Assembly (NCBI RefSeq): GCF_001039355.2
Contig: NW_019775436.1
Coordinates: 705,510-751,179 of the forward strand
Origin: Lingula anatina
Taxonomy: Eukaryota > Brachiopoda > Lingulata > Lingulida > Lingulidae
DNA: 45,670 bases
Reading direction: 5' to 3'
Shown here: one piece after another, positions 1 to 18,674 of the stretch
Layout: the number at the start of each line of letters is the position of its first letter
Position numbering within the stretch: the stretch's first letter is position 1
Notes under the pieces: generated by a model
What the model was told of the DNA's origin: nothing
Seen by the model: only the letters and a program-made list of their open reading frames with translations
Database searches by the model: none
Program-made: the position numbers and the translations under genes

Positions 1-441
1 TTAAACAGGCATTTTTATGCAATTTGTTTAAAAATACTTGAAAGATGTAATTTTGCATTGTGATTTACTAGGGTGGTGTATTGTAAAATCATTTCACATG
101 TTTTTTCAATTCACTAACTGATCAAAGTGGGCTTTAAGCAACCACACTTGGGGGGGGGGGTAATACAGTGGAAGTACCCATACATGTTTGCGTTATCTTC
201 TAAAATTTGGTGTACAGTCTAATCTCACAATGGTCTTGGCACAGGAGGAACCTTTTAAAATCTCTCTGCTAAAATCTGTAATGACATCGTTGACCTCTAA
301 ATACCAATGCGTTCCCGTTCATTCGGAAGATCGCAGGGCAAAATCTTTCATTCGCTTCGTTTTGCGATGAAAAGAAAATTGAAATGACGAATAGCACAGA
401 ACCTGGAGCTGCCCCTTTACTAAATGCCAACATATTCTTAC

Positions 442-497
442 CCCGCGCTTCCCCCAAAGAGGAAATTAACACTCTTGGGTATCCCTTGATCCGCCAT
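442..497 (-). CDS. SLC25A11: SLC25A11, first coding exon (mitochondrial 2-oxoglutarate/malate carrier)
   Basis: On the minus strand an ATG at 497 in good Kozak context (AAGATGG) opens 18 codons plus two bases and ends at a strong donor (GTAAGA, read leftward from 441). The peptide is MADQGIPKSVNFLFGGSAG. The PKSV-x-FLFGG-x-AG segment matches the start of the first transmembrane helix of SLC25A11, where the vertebrate protein reads PKSVKFLFGGLAG. The carrier sits in the inner mitochondrial membrane and exchanges 2-oxoglutarate for malate, one arm of the malate-aspartate shuttle. The next exon, which should carry the P-x-D-x-x-K carrier signature, is not in the 441 bases to the left and must lie outside the window. 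The gene is divergent from GAPDH. The identification rests on a short peptide, but an unusually diagnostic one. Confidence 0.8.
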
Positions 498-915
498 CTT
501 GCCGCTTGGTGACCTTTACCTTGCTCCACGTACAGCTTATCACGAACTTGTCATGTGACACAAATATTTCTATTTATGGAATATACATATAATATCTATA
601 ATTAAATCAATAAAACCTTGGAAAATAACCCAAACGCTGTGTAAATACTGATATTTTCACAAACTTTTCAAATAAGGTGCACCTTTCTAATTTATAAAGA
701 TCTTTTGGACGGGAACTTCTGAAATAACCACCCTTTTTGTAAAACTACATTAATTTTTGATGCCGATTAATTTGTAAATGTTGCACTTAAATTGTCGCTT
801 CATAATAAACAACAAAATTTTATTCTTTCATTATTTTCTTTTTGGTTTGAATGTCAGTAATAAAAAAATCTTTATCATCACGTCACGAGGTCACGTGAGC
901 AATGCCCTTCCCGGC
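498..915. promoter_or_regulatory. Putative bidirectional promoter between SLC25A11 and GAPDH
   Basis: About 420 bases separate the SLC25A11 start codon (minus) from the probable GAPDH leader exon (plus, donor at 936), so both 5' ends must use this stretch. A canonical E-box CACGTG lies at 892-897 inside GTCACGTGAG, preceded by a second ACGTCA/CACG-type element near 880-888. The core nearest GAPDH is GC-richer (CCCTTCCCGGCTGACTC). No TATA box at a useful distance is evident. USF/MITF-type bHLH factors and HIF-type factors recognise CACGTG or RCGTG cores; which one acts here is inference. Confidence 0.5.
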
Positions 916-935
916 TGACTCTTCACTCCTGCAAG
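916..935 (+). other. GAPDH non-coding leader exon (3' part)
   Basis: The sequence CTTCACTCCTGCAAG is followed directly by GTGAGT, a strong splice donor at 936. It pairs with the acceptor TTTTTTCCAG ending at 2146, which opens the first coding exon. A leader exon in the 5' UTR is usual for animal GAPDH genes. The transcription start is not determined; the left border given is approximate. Confidence 0.5.
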
Positions 936-2185
936 GTGAGTGCTTTCCGTATGAAGATGTTCAGTCTTCTGTTTTTTTGTCACATTATCTAAGAAGAACC
1001 ATGCTTATCTTTTGGACGTCATGATTAAGTACATATTCTAGTAGCTGACCGTCCAGTTATTGCAAGCTGTAAATGTGAACTGCATTAATTATTCGATTGC
1101 GAAATTTAACCGGTAAATCGGAGACGAGAAAAACATGGCTGACAAAAAACAGCGTGTTTTTTATTCCTTTGACCTTGTCAATTTTAGGGAGAATGTTGAG
1201 AGAAATTCAAAAAAACTTTGTGCCATTCGAATGCTGACTTGTTGTTTAATGATAAAGCTTAGGAGGCATGTACTGTATGTCAGAGCGTGCACATTTTTTA
1301 TCAGAGTTCTTTGTCTTTATTTTACCATGAAAAGGACAACATGAAAGAAAGACATCTTTTGTAGTTTAACACCTTTTTTTTTTGTTGTTGTTAAATATGA
1401 AGATCGCCTGTCTTTTGCTTCCTTTGCAATTGTCTTACTATTCGATGCAGTTGTCATTGAAAGGACATTACAATGACATTGACCATATCGTATACAAACA
1501 ATCGTGATAAGCAGTTGCCCTTGACTTATATGTGACATTGACTTAGTTTATACAGCTTTTAAATATTGATATCTTAGATTGAAGTAATATGGCATAGGAA
1601 AGCTCAAACAAGTGGTAAATATACTCTAAATTGGCCTATAAATGTTATATGCTTTACTATTTTTGCCAATATAGTATGGGTTATATTATTCATTTGTTTT
1701 TTTTTTTTTCAGTTGTTTTATTATTCTTTCTTAATTTATTAACTCAGTGGAGTGTAGACTCCCAGTCACTCATATAAACCACTTTTTTCACCATTTTCTT
1801 ATATAACTTCAATAAAGTTGATATTCCAAGGGATAAACCAAATTAATCACTCGATCAGCTGCAAAAGAGCTTTGAACTGCACCTTCAGATTTTGGTCATG
1901 TTGTAATGTATTCAGTTTTCATAACGCTGCCTTTGAATTTTTTTTGGTAACCTTTCATACGATCTCTATTTTCTGAAGAATTTTGCATCAAATTTGCTTT
2001 AATTGGGATAAATGAGTAATCCGGTAAAAGTTTTCATGGAAAATTAATTTCTTTGCAACTGAAGTTAATATATCACCAAAACCCCCTTTAAGTCTTATGT
2101 ATGCCTACTAGTACTTGGGTGTTTTACATGTGCATATTTTTTCCAGGCTTGTATAGTGTCTCTCAGTGGTAACCAAACATCAAAC

Positions 2186-8783
<6,598 letters not shown>

Positions 8784-11249
8784 ACCCCTCTAGCCGTCAC
8801 CTCCAAGATTTAGACATTTCTCAGTCATTTTATTTCAGCCCTTCGCAAATGGGACCCAGCGCCAAGGAATTTTGAGATCTTTTTTTTTTTCTGCTACCAC
8901 AGACTTGTCTACATGGTAACAGAAAACCAGCCACTCTTGTTATGCCAATATTGTGAAAACGTGAATTTTTTTTTTTTTTTAATTATAATTTTCTTGTGCC
9001 ATCTTCATTTGTTTATTTCAGTTGACTTTTTAAAAGAAGGGTTGTAGATAATAGCCTGTAGAAAATTTTGTCTTGTCTTGTCACAATTATTACCCTTTTT
9101 TAAGCGACTATGGCTACCCAATTACTTCCCAACCATTAAGTGAGAATTTTGGATTGTTACCACAAATATCGTGGACTCTAAAAAAGTAACTGCTAGACAC
9201 CATCGCTTGACTTTCTAGAAATACACTACCGCATAATACTAAGAACAAATCGGGTGCTGCCATCTACTTGTATACTTAAACTTTGTCACAGTGAATTAAG
9301 CAAAATACATATTATAATGCATATTGCCAGTCATACATTGGAGATATTGGATCAGGAAATTCCTGGAAAATCTTTATCTTTTATTGATTTAGTAAGACAG
9401 TAAATATTTGTATCACAATAATTGTCCATTATAGGTCTTAAAGACCCGTTCCTGTTATCAGTTGAAATTGTTTGCACTGAGAGTGAAAGGGTTTGAATAG
9501 ATTTAACAGAGATACTTTGTAGGAGTTGAACAAAGTTGGTTTTTGGTTTTGTTTTTTCAAACCGTAGCTAACAGTGTAATTATTGAAGTTAATGTGTGCG
9601 TTGGTTGGCCTTTCGGCAGGCACCAAACAATACTGGAGGGGGAACTGGCTTAAAACTCATTAAAATGTTTTAAACATTTTGACTCCTTGTTGTTTGTTGA
9701 TTTGATGAACGGGAATGTCTTCCTCTTTGTTGAAGTTGAATGTTTCGGACTCAAAATAAGAAATGAGAACTTCAAAACGGGTATATAGGGCGGTTTTTTC
9801 TCAACGCTTTTGAACAGTACATAACTTTGTGATCTAAAAATGTTTAAATAAGGGCATGAAGCAACATACATACTCCTGCATGTAACATAAATTTATATTT
9901 AAAAAAGTCATTTACCACAATATGGTCGACGTTTTATCGTAAATTTGCCTCAATCCTGTCTTCCTTTGCCTTATTTTATACCGATTGATCACCAGGCAGT
10001 GAATGATCAACGGTATGTTTTGATTTTTGACATCGTTACTAAACACGGTAACACACCAGGCCAGTTATATATACATAACTTAATGACCCCTATTGATCCT
10101 GGGCCAGGTTGCCAAAATACAGGTAGCGAGGTCCCGGGTTCAATCGTCAATACCCGTTGTCACAGCCGTCACGATTAAATTTGTGTAATGATCCGTGTAT
10201 TCTTAGTATTACCAAGACCGAGAATATTGGTCAAATGTGAGTCGTGTTAAATTTATGGTCGTCTAACAATATGGCGTAGTTTTTTGTGTGGTATTTTAAC
10301 TTTTCACCGTTTCTTTTTTATTTGAGGAGGCTGAGTTCCTGGTTCAAAAAGGTCTTAATATAAATTCAGCAATTTATTTTGTCTTATTTTCTGTTTTCTG
10401 GAGTTCCTGGTTCGAAAGTAAGTAATCTCTTCAAACAAACGCATGATTTTAAGAATTGCAAATATAACCCCACCCCCAGCCCTACGATGGACAATAAGAA
10501 AAGACTATCATAAAAGGCCCAAAAGACAAGTACTTTTTTTATTTATTTGTCTGAGACGAAAACATAAAAAAGCCACTAAAATTTTGCGTCCGACTTATAA
10601 GAATGTCAAAAAGAAATTCCTCAAACCGATAACTGATTTTAAAGAAATTATTCTCAGTTCCGTTCACCACGTGGCGTTTTGACAATCGTCTGCATAAGGA
10701 GGCTCTACCCGGCAGACGATAACCAACCTCTTGTTCTGCATCCCATATTGCACAAATCCAATATCCATAGCACACGCAGTCCTTTATATTGAATTATTCG
10801 ATATTTCTTTCAAGAAATGTTGTGTTTTCTGTTTCACCATGGTCGAATTGATTTCTTGCGAAAGCCCCAATAATCAATTTGAAACTTTTCTCAAAATGGA
10901 GGACGAGAAAGGCGTTTGGCAGCTCCACTGAGCTCTTAGACACTTTTTCTCCCAAAGAAAGGCGTTTAACTTCACGATAAAGTTAGAAATGAGCGGAGTC
11001 AAGTACTCTTCAGTCATTGGATAAAAAACTTAAGAAAAATCAAGAAAAATAAGCCTGCGTCTCTGACAAACTTCACCACAAGGTCTGTCACGTTTCCTCC
11101 AGCCTGACATGACTAGCCAAAGGAGAGATACATGTACATGTATGGTGACAGTTACAACGGGAATCTTGCTCATTAACTGAATTGTGGTACTTCTTAGATG
11201 ACACATCCAATAAAGGCTGCTTATTGAGATAATACAAAAAAAGATCAAG
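8784..11249 (+). other. GAPDH 3' UTR and intergenic stretch
   Basis: The region is AT-rich and follows the GAPDH stop. I see no clear AATAAA signal close to the stop and no exon-like ORF with splice borders. The short open frames on both strands are not protein-like. The sequence just before 11250 is the presumptive promoter and 5' UTR of the next gene. Near 10130-10155 there is a stretch resembling a Pol III B box (GGTTCAATC), without a matching A box. Confidence 0.6.
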
Positions 11250-14200
11250 ATGAGTGACATTTGGGAAAACGAGGAGGTCCAGGATAAACTGAGTAAAATG
11301 AAGCCGGAGATGCAGGTTAGATCCTTTGCTTTTAATTTTCTGTCTCTTTTTTTTTCTAATTTTAAGTTTCTTTAAACTTCTCTTGCCTCCTTGATTTAAA
11401 TCAACGGTTAAAGTATGGCACATAAAGCAGGATTACTTTTTTTACAATGTGTACATGTATTTGCATAACGTGATAGTTACACTAAAACATTTACAGCTGT
11501 GGTAAACCTGAAAAACGGTATTTTTAATTTTAACGATAGTTTAACCTTTAAAACAATAAAAAAGAACAATAATTAAGAGGTGACAAGACAGATAATGGGC
11601 CCCTTGTTGAGACTTTTAAGACCCAAACCACCATGAATTGTATCGATTTATGTGTTTGTTCGCGCGTGGATGAGTGGGAGAATGTCTTGCTGTGCGTGTA
11701 CGGTAACTTGACATGTTTCTGTTTTTTCTCATATTTTTTCTTCGTTCAGTTTACATTCATGTGGCAAACTTTTTAAAACTCTACCTCCTCTGAGAGAGTA
11801 TTCGCCTATGGTCATCTGGGCAGAGAAAAACATCACTATTTTGCTCTGCTGAACTTGTAAAAGAATAAAAAGTGGATATAAAATCACTGACATACTCTAG
11901 CGTGCGCGCACATGCTTACGTTTCTTGGCCTGTTCCGAGAAAAACATCTCGCGCAGTGTATTTAACTTATTAATTAATTGCTTATGAAAGAAGACTAGCT
12001 GGACGTGACCTTTCTCGACAGAACGCTGGAATTCACGTTCTGTCCACATTCGTGCATAATTTCTCATCCTGTGTGCCACATATAAGAATGCATCTCACTA
12101 AATACGTGTACCTTTTGTATGTCTATCTGATAATATCAGCGGAATTTTATTTGTTGTCGGAATTAGTAAATGATACGTTACGGTCTTGGTAGCAAACTCT
12201 AAAGCGTGGCTTTATATATATTTCAATTGTGACCGATAGTGCATCAGTGCATTGTGACTATTAATAGTAGAGTATTTTAATACTCTTTTAAAAAAAGGGT
12301 TGGGACCTTTTCAAAGACGACGAAGATACAGAAATGAAATTCAACTTGATCAGGTTTATACTGAGCATATATTGCATGATCAAATAATTCCTTCAAGTAA
12401 ATATTTATTCTGATAAATTTTAGATCGTGTTTCTGCGAGCGATGAGGCGTATCTACGCCAAAGAGAGCAGCAGCGTGCTAACGCAAATAGGGCACTCGAA
12501 GAAAACGGTGAAGATGATGAATGAAGACTATGAAGAATTGAAGGAGAAACAAGCCATGTTGAAGGGAGTCTTAGGTATGTTATCTTCCCTGTCCGTCCTG
12601 AATCTGGATCTAGAAATGAAGGAGGATGGGATGGGGAAGTGGATTGCTCATTTATTTATTTATTTATTTTGTGAAGGAATTATATGTTTTCATATAATTT
12701 CTGCATCTTAAAAACAATTTAAATTTATCTTTTAAAGAATACTACTTTGAAATAGTAATTATTTTAGAAAATACCTGCGTAAGAGGGCGCTTTGTATACT
12801 TGGCGTCATTTGTCGTCATATCTAAGAGGCTTTTTTTTTAGTTATTTTGCACGTTGTCACATGTGCTTTAAATTGTGATTATCCTCAACGTTCCATATCA
12901 ATAGAATTTTTGTTGGCTCAGGCATGCGAAGCGTTGACGGTTTAGGTTTAAATAAAAAATTACGAATCAAAAAAAGAAAATAATTATTAACACTGTGAAA
13001 TGGCCTCGTTTCAGAGGAGCGCCGAAAACCGGATTTACAGGACATCCTGTCGGACAACACGAAAGCGAACGCTGAGACGACAGGAGACGAGGTGCAGGTT
13101 CTCGTGATGGAGGACGTGTCTGAAGATAAAGAGGAAAAGAAAGAAGAAAAGGAACAGGTATGAAGGAATTTCATTTAAGGGGTGTCATTCCGATATTTTT
13201 CTACAGGTGAAAGAGGTTCGAAATGAAAGTTCGTTATTGTAATTTCTTTTTTGTTTTATTTCCCTTGTGCCCCCCAAAAAGGCAAATTTTGCTTAAAATC
13301 TTATGTATATAACAATATATTGTCAACATTGAGTATACAAATGCTTCATGTTTCCTGGGCTCTAGTGCCCGTTGTCACTAACACACTAACTCACTTCTTT
13401 CTTAGCTCACCAATTTATTGTCTCATGCACTTATTAACTAATTTAATATTTAATTAACCAATTCACGTAATAACTCACCTAAGCACTACATTATAAACTC
13501 ACAATATGTCTGGTATTCACCGTCCTTCACTCCCTCCCTCCCTTCCCCCCACCCCACCCTTCCCCCATATATCACTCATTCAGTACCCATTCATTAATTC
13601 ACTAATCCATAAATTCATTCATTCATTCGTTCATTCCTATTCTTAATTTATTGTAGGCGCCGCCACCAAAGGTTAAAAAGATCAAGAAGGTCCTGTGGGT
13701 GAAGACCAAGACAGTCCCAGTAGACGCCCAGGTCATCTCGTCCATGAGCGCTCTCGTCACAGCGGCAAATGCATTTAAGAAGAAAAAGAAAGACAAAAAA
13801 CCTACAGACCAAGATACGCCACCTGACCCCACAACGAACGCGGCTGTATCTTCAGCAACGGAGCAGGTACATGCGCTACCAGTCTATTTTGATAAATAAC
13901 CTGTATCATCTTTATTTTCTGTGATATAATTTATTTTATTTTTTATCTTTTATTAGAGAGCATCTTGTTCAACTGGCATAAAATCACTTTACTTGAAATT
14001 TTCGCGTTGTTGCGTTCGAGATGAAAATTGGGGTTAAATGATTCATGTATATTCATATATTGGCTTCGTTACATTGGACTGTCAATTAGACAAAACGTGT
14101 GAATGTCATTTTTTTGTGGATGCCAATACTGTTTGTAATTATAGATTCAAAATGGATTTTTTGAACGATAACGTTGAACATCTGTAACATTTATTTCTAG

Positions 14201-17200
14201 GTTTCAACTATGAAATGTCATATTTTTCAGACAACTCAACCAGCGATTGCTGTTGCGCCGGTAAAACATAACGAAATGAAGACAACGCCAAACATCAAAC
14301 CGATCACGACCAACTCAAACAATACTGTTTTGCCAACTAAAAACATTTCAAACGCCCAAAAAACTGTCGAGCCAGATGCCAAATTAGGCGCCCCTGTTTT
14401 TAGTGACATTACACCTGTTGAAATTTCAAAAGAAACAATGACAAATAATTTGCAACAAGGTGCAGTCACAGAGATAGCTTCTTCAGAGGTGGATACTGCC
14501 ACGAGGAACGATATTGACGTCACAACACCTACTGACGTCACGATTGCGGCCACATCTGAAACAGAGCACAATAGTGACGGTCAAATCGATCCCAGTGGTC
14601 CAGAAGCAGGAGGGAGCGATTCTACCACGGTGACCAACACAATTCAAAGTAAAGGAGAACCTCAGTTGAATCCATACCAACCGCTACCAGGAATTGGCGG
14701 GAAAAACCCGTACCCAGACGACACAACTACTCCGCAAGATGGCGCTGAGTTACCCGGTGAAGCTGCATCTGACGACAAGAAAAAGAAAGTGATCAAGAAG
14801 AAAAAGAAAGTCGGTGAGGCTGGTGAAAACGAAGGAGCCGACGGAGATGCCGATGAAGGGGCAGATAAGAAAAAGAAGAAAGTAAAGAAAAAGAAGAAAC
14901 TGGTAGCTGCTGCCAATGCTGTCATAGCAACGGGAATAGCATCGGGTGCCGAACCAGTGCAACCAACAGAGCCTCTTTCCAATGGCGAGGTGAGATTCTG
15001 TTCATAGTTTTTGTCATCCTAGCTGCTTTAGTATGGAAGTCGGGAAATGGTAATTCTTGACAGTCAAACATTTGCATTGACCTATTATTTGATATAGTAG
15101 GCCTAATCGATTAATGGTTTACAAATTTGACATTCTTATGTTACAGTTATTATGGGCGATTGCTTGAACTTCATATTTACATACTTTAATGCTTCATTGA
15201 TATATTGTCGAAGAGCTTGTAGTCTCATGTTAATTGCTGTAGGGCAATCCCGCCGTTTTCAGTCATTCCTGAAACTTAGCTTCCCACAGTCAGCGAAAAG
15301 GTCAGAGCCATTCTGGTCCGCCATTTTTCTATTTATATAACGTTATTTTTCATATAGACCCCATTTTGTATTTTACAGGATGCACCAAACACAAACTCTG
15401 AACAAGAACAACAAGGGGAAAATAAAAACAAAGGAGAGTCCTTTTTGGTAAATGCGACGCTTTTTATAGTTAGAAAATAATGATATTACTGAAGATCCCA
15501 ACATACGTAATTCAATAATACAGCGTATTGACCGGATATTTGAAGACATAAACAGATTGCTATTTAGACTAAAGGTTTTACAATTGATGGCAGGGGTAAG
15601 GGCCCTTTTTTAAAAAAGAATCATTTATCAAATTAATCTGTAAAAAGGGGAATTGAACACCTAGTTTTATATCATTTAACTTATAGGATGAATTATTTAA
15701 CATAATATTGTATAACTTTTCAGCCAACTATTGGGACTCCAAAGACTGCAAACAAACATAGACCACAGTCGTCAGTTGTTCCCCTTGTAAGTAGAAAACC
15801 ATGCGTATAATCCCAAACTTTCGGGATTTTAAATTAATTTTGAATACACTTACATGTATAGATATACGTGCGCATTCATTGCATACACGCGCTCGCGTGC
15901 GCATCACCACTTATTTTCAAGCGTATAACTAAGTCTTGAAAACATGTAACAGATGAAAATTTAATGTGTTCGATTTGAGTGAGTCTCAAGCTCTCACTTT
16001 TTAATTGGCAAGTGCTTTATACATATACAATATTTTACCATTCAGCCGCAGATTGACGCCACAGCGACAGACGCGGGAGGCGATGAAAAGGTAAGGGTTG
16101 TTATAACATGAATAAATTATGAATAACGTTATAAATAACCTTCATAGTTTAAACGATAAAAGAAATGTGAAACTTACATCTAGCCATCTCTCTTAACAAA
16201 ATAGTCTCCCAAAAATTATAAATCACAAAACGAAAACACAAACGCACAAGTGAGTCATATTTTATTCAATAATTAACACGAAGAATTATTTCTAATCATT
16301 GTTTTGTCTTAGATACCTATACCACTTTTTGGGAGTCTCAGACAGACAAAAAAAGTGTCTGATGTCGACATTTTCCCTTCAGGCCAACAACATTATTTTA
16401 CAACCATTAAAAGATATTGACCAATATATAAAAAACTTATTCCAAAAAGAAAATGTAAAAAAGTCGAAACAAGTATTGTCGGACTCGTTGTTGACTTGTT
16501 TAAGGCTGTAAGCAATATTGATTCCAAATGGATTTTGACTTACAGTATACAATATTGCACAATGTTAACGTTGCTAACGTGGCCCCTTTTGTAATTTTTT
16601 TATATGCAATAGTATACAAATATACTTGACATTCTTAGATGAAGTCACTAGTGTAGACATATTTTTAGAGGTGTATTTTTTCTTTTCTTGTACTTGAAAG
16701 CAGCAAAACATTTTAGACGTGTTTAGAGTAGCTTTTATTACTATTTCCTTTTTCCCAAAACAGAAGAAAAAGAAGAAGAAAAAGAAAGTAAAAGCCGGCG
16801 CCAGTGAGGTACATAACTAAAGAAGAACATATGCGGTGGTTGAGCTTTTGAAGTGATACATGTTGTGGCTTGTTTGATAAATGTTTCCTCAGGGGTCTGT
16901 TTTTCAAAAGGCCTCACGTTCTGGGGTTTATTTCATTTCATAACAAATGACTGCTAAAGCCCCTGTTACACCGCTTCTGCGACCGTTTGGAGAACGAATT
17001 TTGGGCCCACTGTTACTATAGCGACAGTGGACCAAAATTCGTTTTCCATGCTGTTGCAAGCTCCGTGCAACAGGGGCTCAGTTTCGGATAGCCAACTACG
17101 CTTAGTCGACCTGGCACTATGCTTTATGGTTTTGTTAAGAAGAGACTTAAAGGTCAGGTAAGCGGCCTTTTTGATTAAAAGAAAATTATTTGGATAAAAT

Positions 17201-18336
17201 TCTCACAAATCTTTGCCAAGACTCGCCGTTTTGTGGAACTGACGCCAGAAATCGTCGGTAGTGGGGTTGGACCAATGCGGATGGGGAAGTACTTGCATGA
17301 GAACTCTGATGTTTCACGCTTTAAATGTGCTTTCGCTTGTTCATTCAGTGGTTTATTGCTGCATGCTGTCATGTTTTGTGTATTCCTACATATGCTCCAC
17401 GTGGGAGTGTCTTGAGCTTTCTGCGCGCATGCCCAATACCACCCTGTATAACACTGCTTTCCCAGGGCACTATGGCAATGCAGACTTGTAAAACGTGATT
17501 CTGATAATCAGGCTGGCCCAATGCAGGTTTCCGTGATGTTTTTGTTTTGCAAGAGAATGTTACCTGTAATCACTTGTGCAAAGTGTTTTATAAACCTGCA
17601 TGAGAGTGACTGGTGTCATCCGTTTGTTTCTATCCAAACCTTGCCTGCACATGCCCAGTTATACCACTTTACCAGTTTTCATGCAGTTTTCTTATTTCGG
17701 AAACACTTGGTAACTGTAGTCAAAAGTCTTGGAAATAATGATCTCACAAAGTAACAACAACAAAAAAAAAAAAAAAAAAAAAAAAAAGGGAAATATGTGC
17801 TGTGCTTCTGACTTTAATTCGTGTTTTACTTTTTTAGTCTGAAGACCTTTTTTTTGCGGATTTCTGATAGTTGTAATTATCAAATAATTGAACACTTTAT
17901 TAAAGAATTGTTTTGATGAGGACCATAATTTATGCATTTTTATTTGTTGCAGGACATAACAGCGGTAGCAGAAATCACAGTCTTATCAGCAGAGGTAATA
18001 ATAATAATATTGACCCCTACCACTAAAATCTCACTATATCTTACACAATGACTTTAATTTAAAAACACTGATCAAAAATATAGTTTTTAAAAATGAAACA
18101 TCTCTATCTCTCTCCTTTGCAGGCTAACACTGCCCCGGTTCTCGCCGTGTCCCACGACACCATGGCTCCCACGGTGAGTTTCCTTCCTGTTGCGCATGCG
18201 CACCCTTAAAAGCGTGCACTTTGGATTGCCCCTTGATAATGTGTGCTTTTTCTTTTTAATATATCTAGATGAGTTCACCAGAAGGGCGTCTTTAACCCAT
18301 TTTGTATTATTTCAGGGGGCGCAGCAAGTGGTGTGA
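11250..18336 (+). CDS. Unrecognised Lys-rich, cysteine-free, largely disordered protein (~554 aa, 12 coding exons)
   Basis: Coding exons: 11250-11315, 12424-12574, 13015-13157, 13657-13866, 14231-14989, 15379-15447, 15724-15786, 16046-16090, 16764-16808, 17953-17994, 18123-18173, 18316-18336. All introns are GT..AG and phases agree throughout, giving 1665 nt and 554 residues. Residues 1-120 look helical: MSDIWENEEVQDKL, then a charged heptad-like stretch with an EELKEKQ motif, possibly coiled coil. From residue 121 the chain is low complexity, with Thr/Pro/Ala-rich linkers and Lys clusters in exons 4, 5 and 9, including an eight-Lys run. It contains NPYQPLPGIGGKNPYP in exon 5 and ends GAQQVV. 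I see no cysteine, signal peptide or membrane segment. Exons 4 to 12 are all phase 0 and multiples of three, so they can be skipped freely. I do not recognise the family; an intracellular scaffold is a guess. Confidence 0.75.
15524..15595 (+). CDS. Candidate extra 24-codon cassette exon of the Lys-rich protein gene
   Basis: These 72 bases lie between ...ATACAG and GTAAGG, are in phase 0 like their neighbours, and stay open. They encode a strongly helical peptide starting RIDRIFEDINRLL and ending VLQLMAG. The upstream pyrimidine tract is weak, so inclusion may be regulated or absent. With it the protein would be 578 residues. Confidence 0.45.
16313..16354 (+). CDS. Possible 14-codon cassette exon of the Lys-rich protein gene
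   Basis: After the acceptor TTTTGTCTTAG, 42 in-phase bases encode IPIPLFGSLRQTKK and are followed by GTGTCT, a weak donor. Length and phase match the neighbouring small exons. The donor is poor, so support is low. Confidence 0.25.
16383..16507 (+). CDS. Possible alternative exon with a premature end (Lys-rich protein gene)
   Basis: A good acceptor (CATTTTCCCTTCAG) opens a protein-like frame that starts ANNIILQPLKDIDQYIKNLF, and a good donor GTAAGC follows at 16508. The length is 125 bases, not a multiple of three. Joining it to the next exon would shift the frame and stop soon; reading through the donor ends at once (CTG TAA). It could be an alternative terminal or poison exon. The peptide resembles the helical candidate exon at 15524 (I-D-x-I/Y-x-x-x). 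Confidence 0.3.
16958..17079. mobile_element. MITE-like foldback element in an intron of the Lys-rich protein gene
   Basis: The left end AGCCCCTGTTACAC pairs with the right end GTGCAACAGGGGCT. Further in, AACGAATTTTGGGCCCACTGT pairs with ACAGTGGACCAAAATTCGTT. Nearly the whole ~120-bp element folds on itself. No ORF. Confidence 0.75.
17762..17787. repeat. Poly-A tract
   Basis: A run of about 26 A lies in an intron of the Lys-rich protein gene. No obvious retroposed sequence lies upstream of it. Confidence 0.85.
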
Positions 18337-18668
18337 TGTGATCACAAGACATTTTTGAATGGAACAAAGAGGCTGAAATTTTGGAAAAAAAGGAATAACA
18401 ACTTCTGTCTTGGTTATGATTCATTAGAAGTCCGCTCAGATGAAGCGACTATGCTATTTCCCAGAAAGAGAAATAGAAAATACCTGGAACTCTAGGGGAG
18501 GTTTCGTTTTAGTAGTAAACGTTTTTTAGCGAAACGGGCCGTTTACAGGTACGGGATTAAAGATACAGATATTGTATATCGATCTTTCTCGAAGAACTGA
18601 CAAAAGACGCATTTTTAAACAACCTTTCTTAAGACGTATGATTACATAGATAGTGTTCAGAAAGGAGA

Positions 18669-18674
18669 AATAAA
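18669..18674 (+). terminator. Polyadenylation signal AATAAA, Lys-rich protein gene
   Basis: A canonical AATAAA lies about 330 bases after the stop codon at 18336, in AT-rich sequence. It is the first such hexamer in the expected position. Confidence 0.5.

Noticed and set aside
269-529. 86-codon minus-strand frame as a gene in its own right
   Set aside because: The real coding segment is the SLC25A11 exon in another frame (442-497) with a proper start and donor; the longer frame runs into its intron.
10085-10160. tRNA-like or SINE-like B box (GGTTCAATC)
   Set aside because: No A box at the right distance, no cloverleaf and no poly-A or poly-T end nearby. The B-box match is partial.
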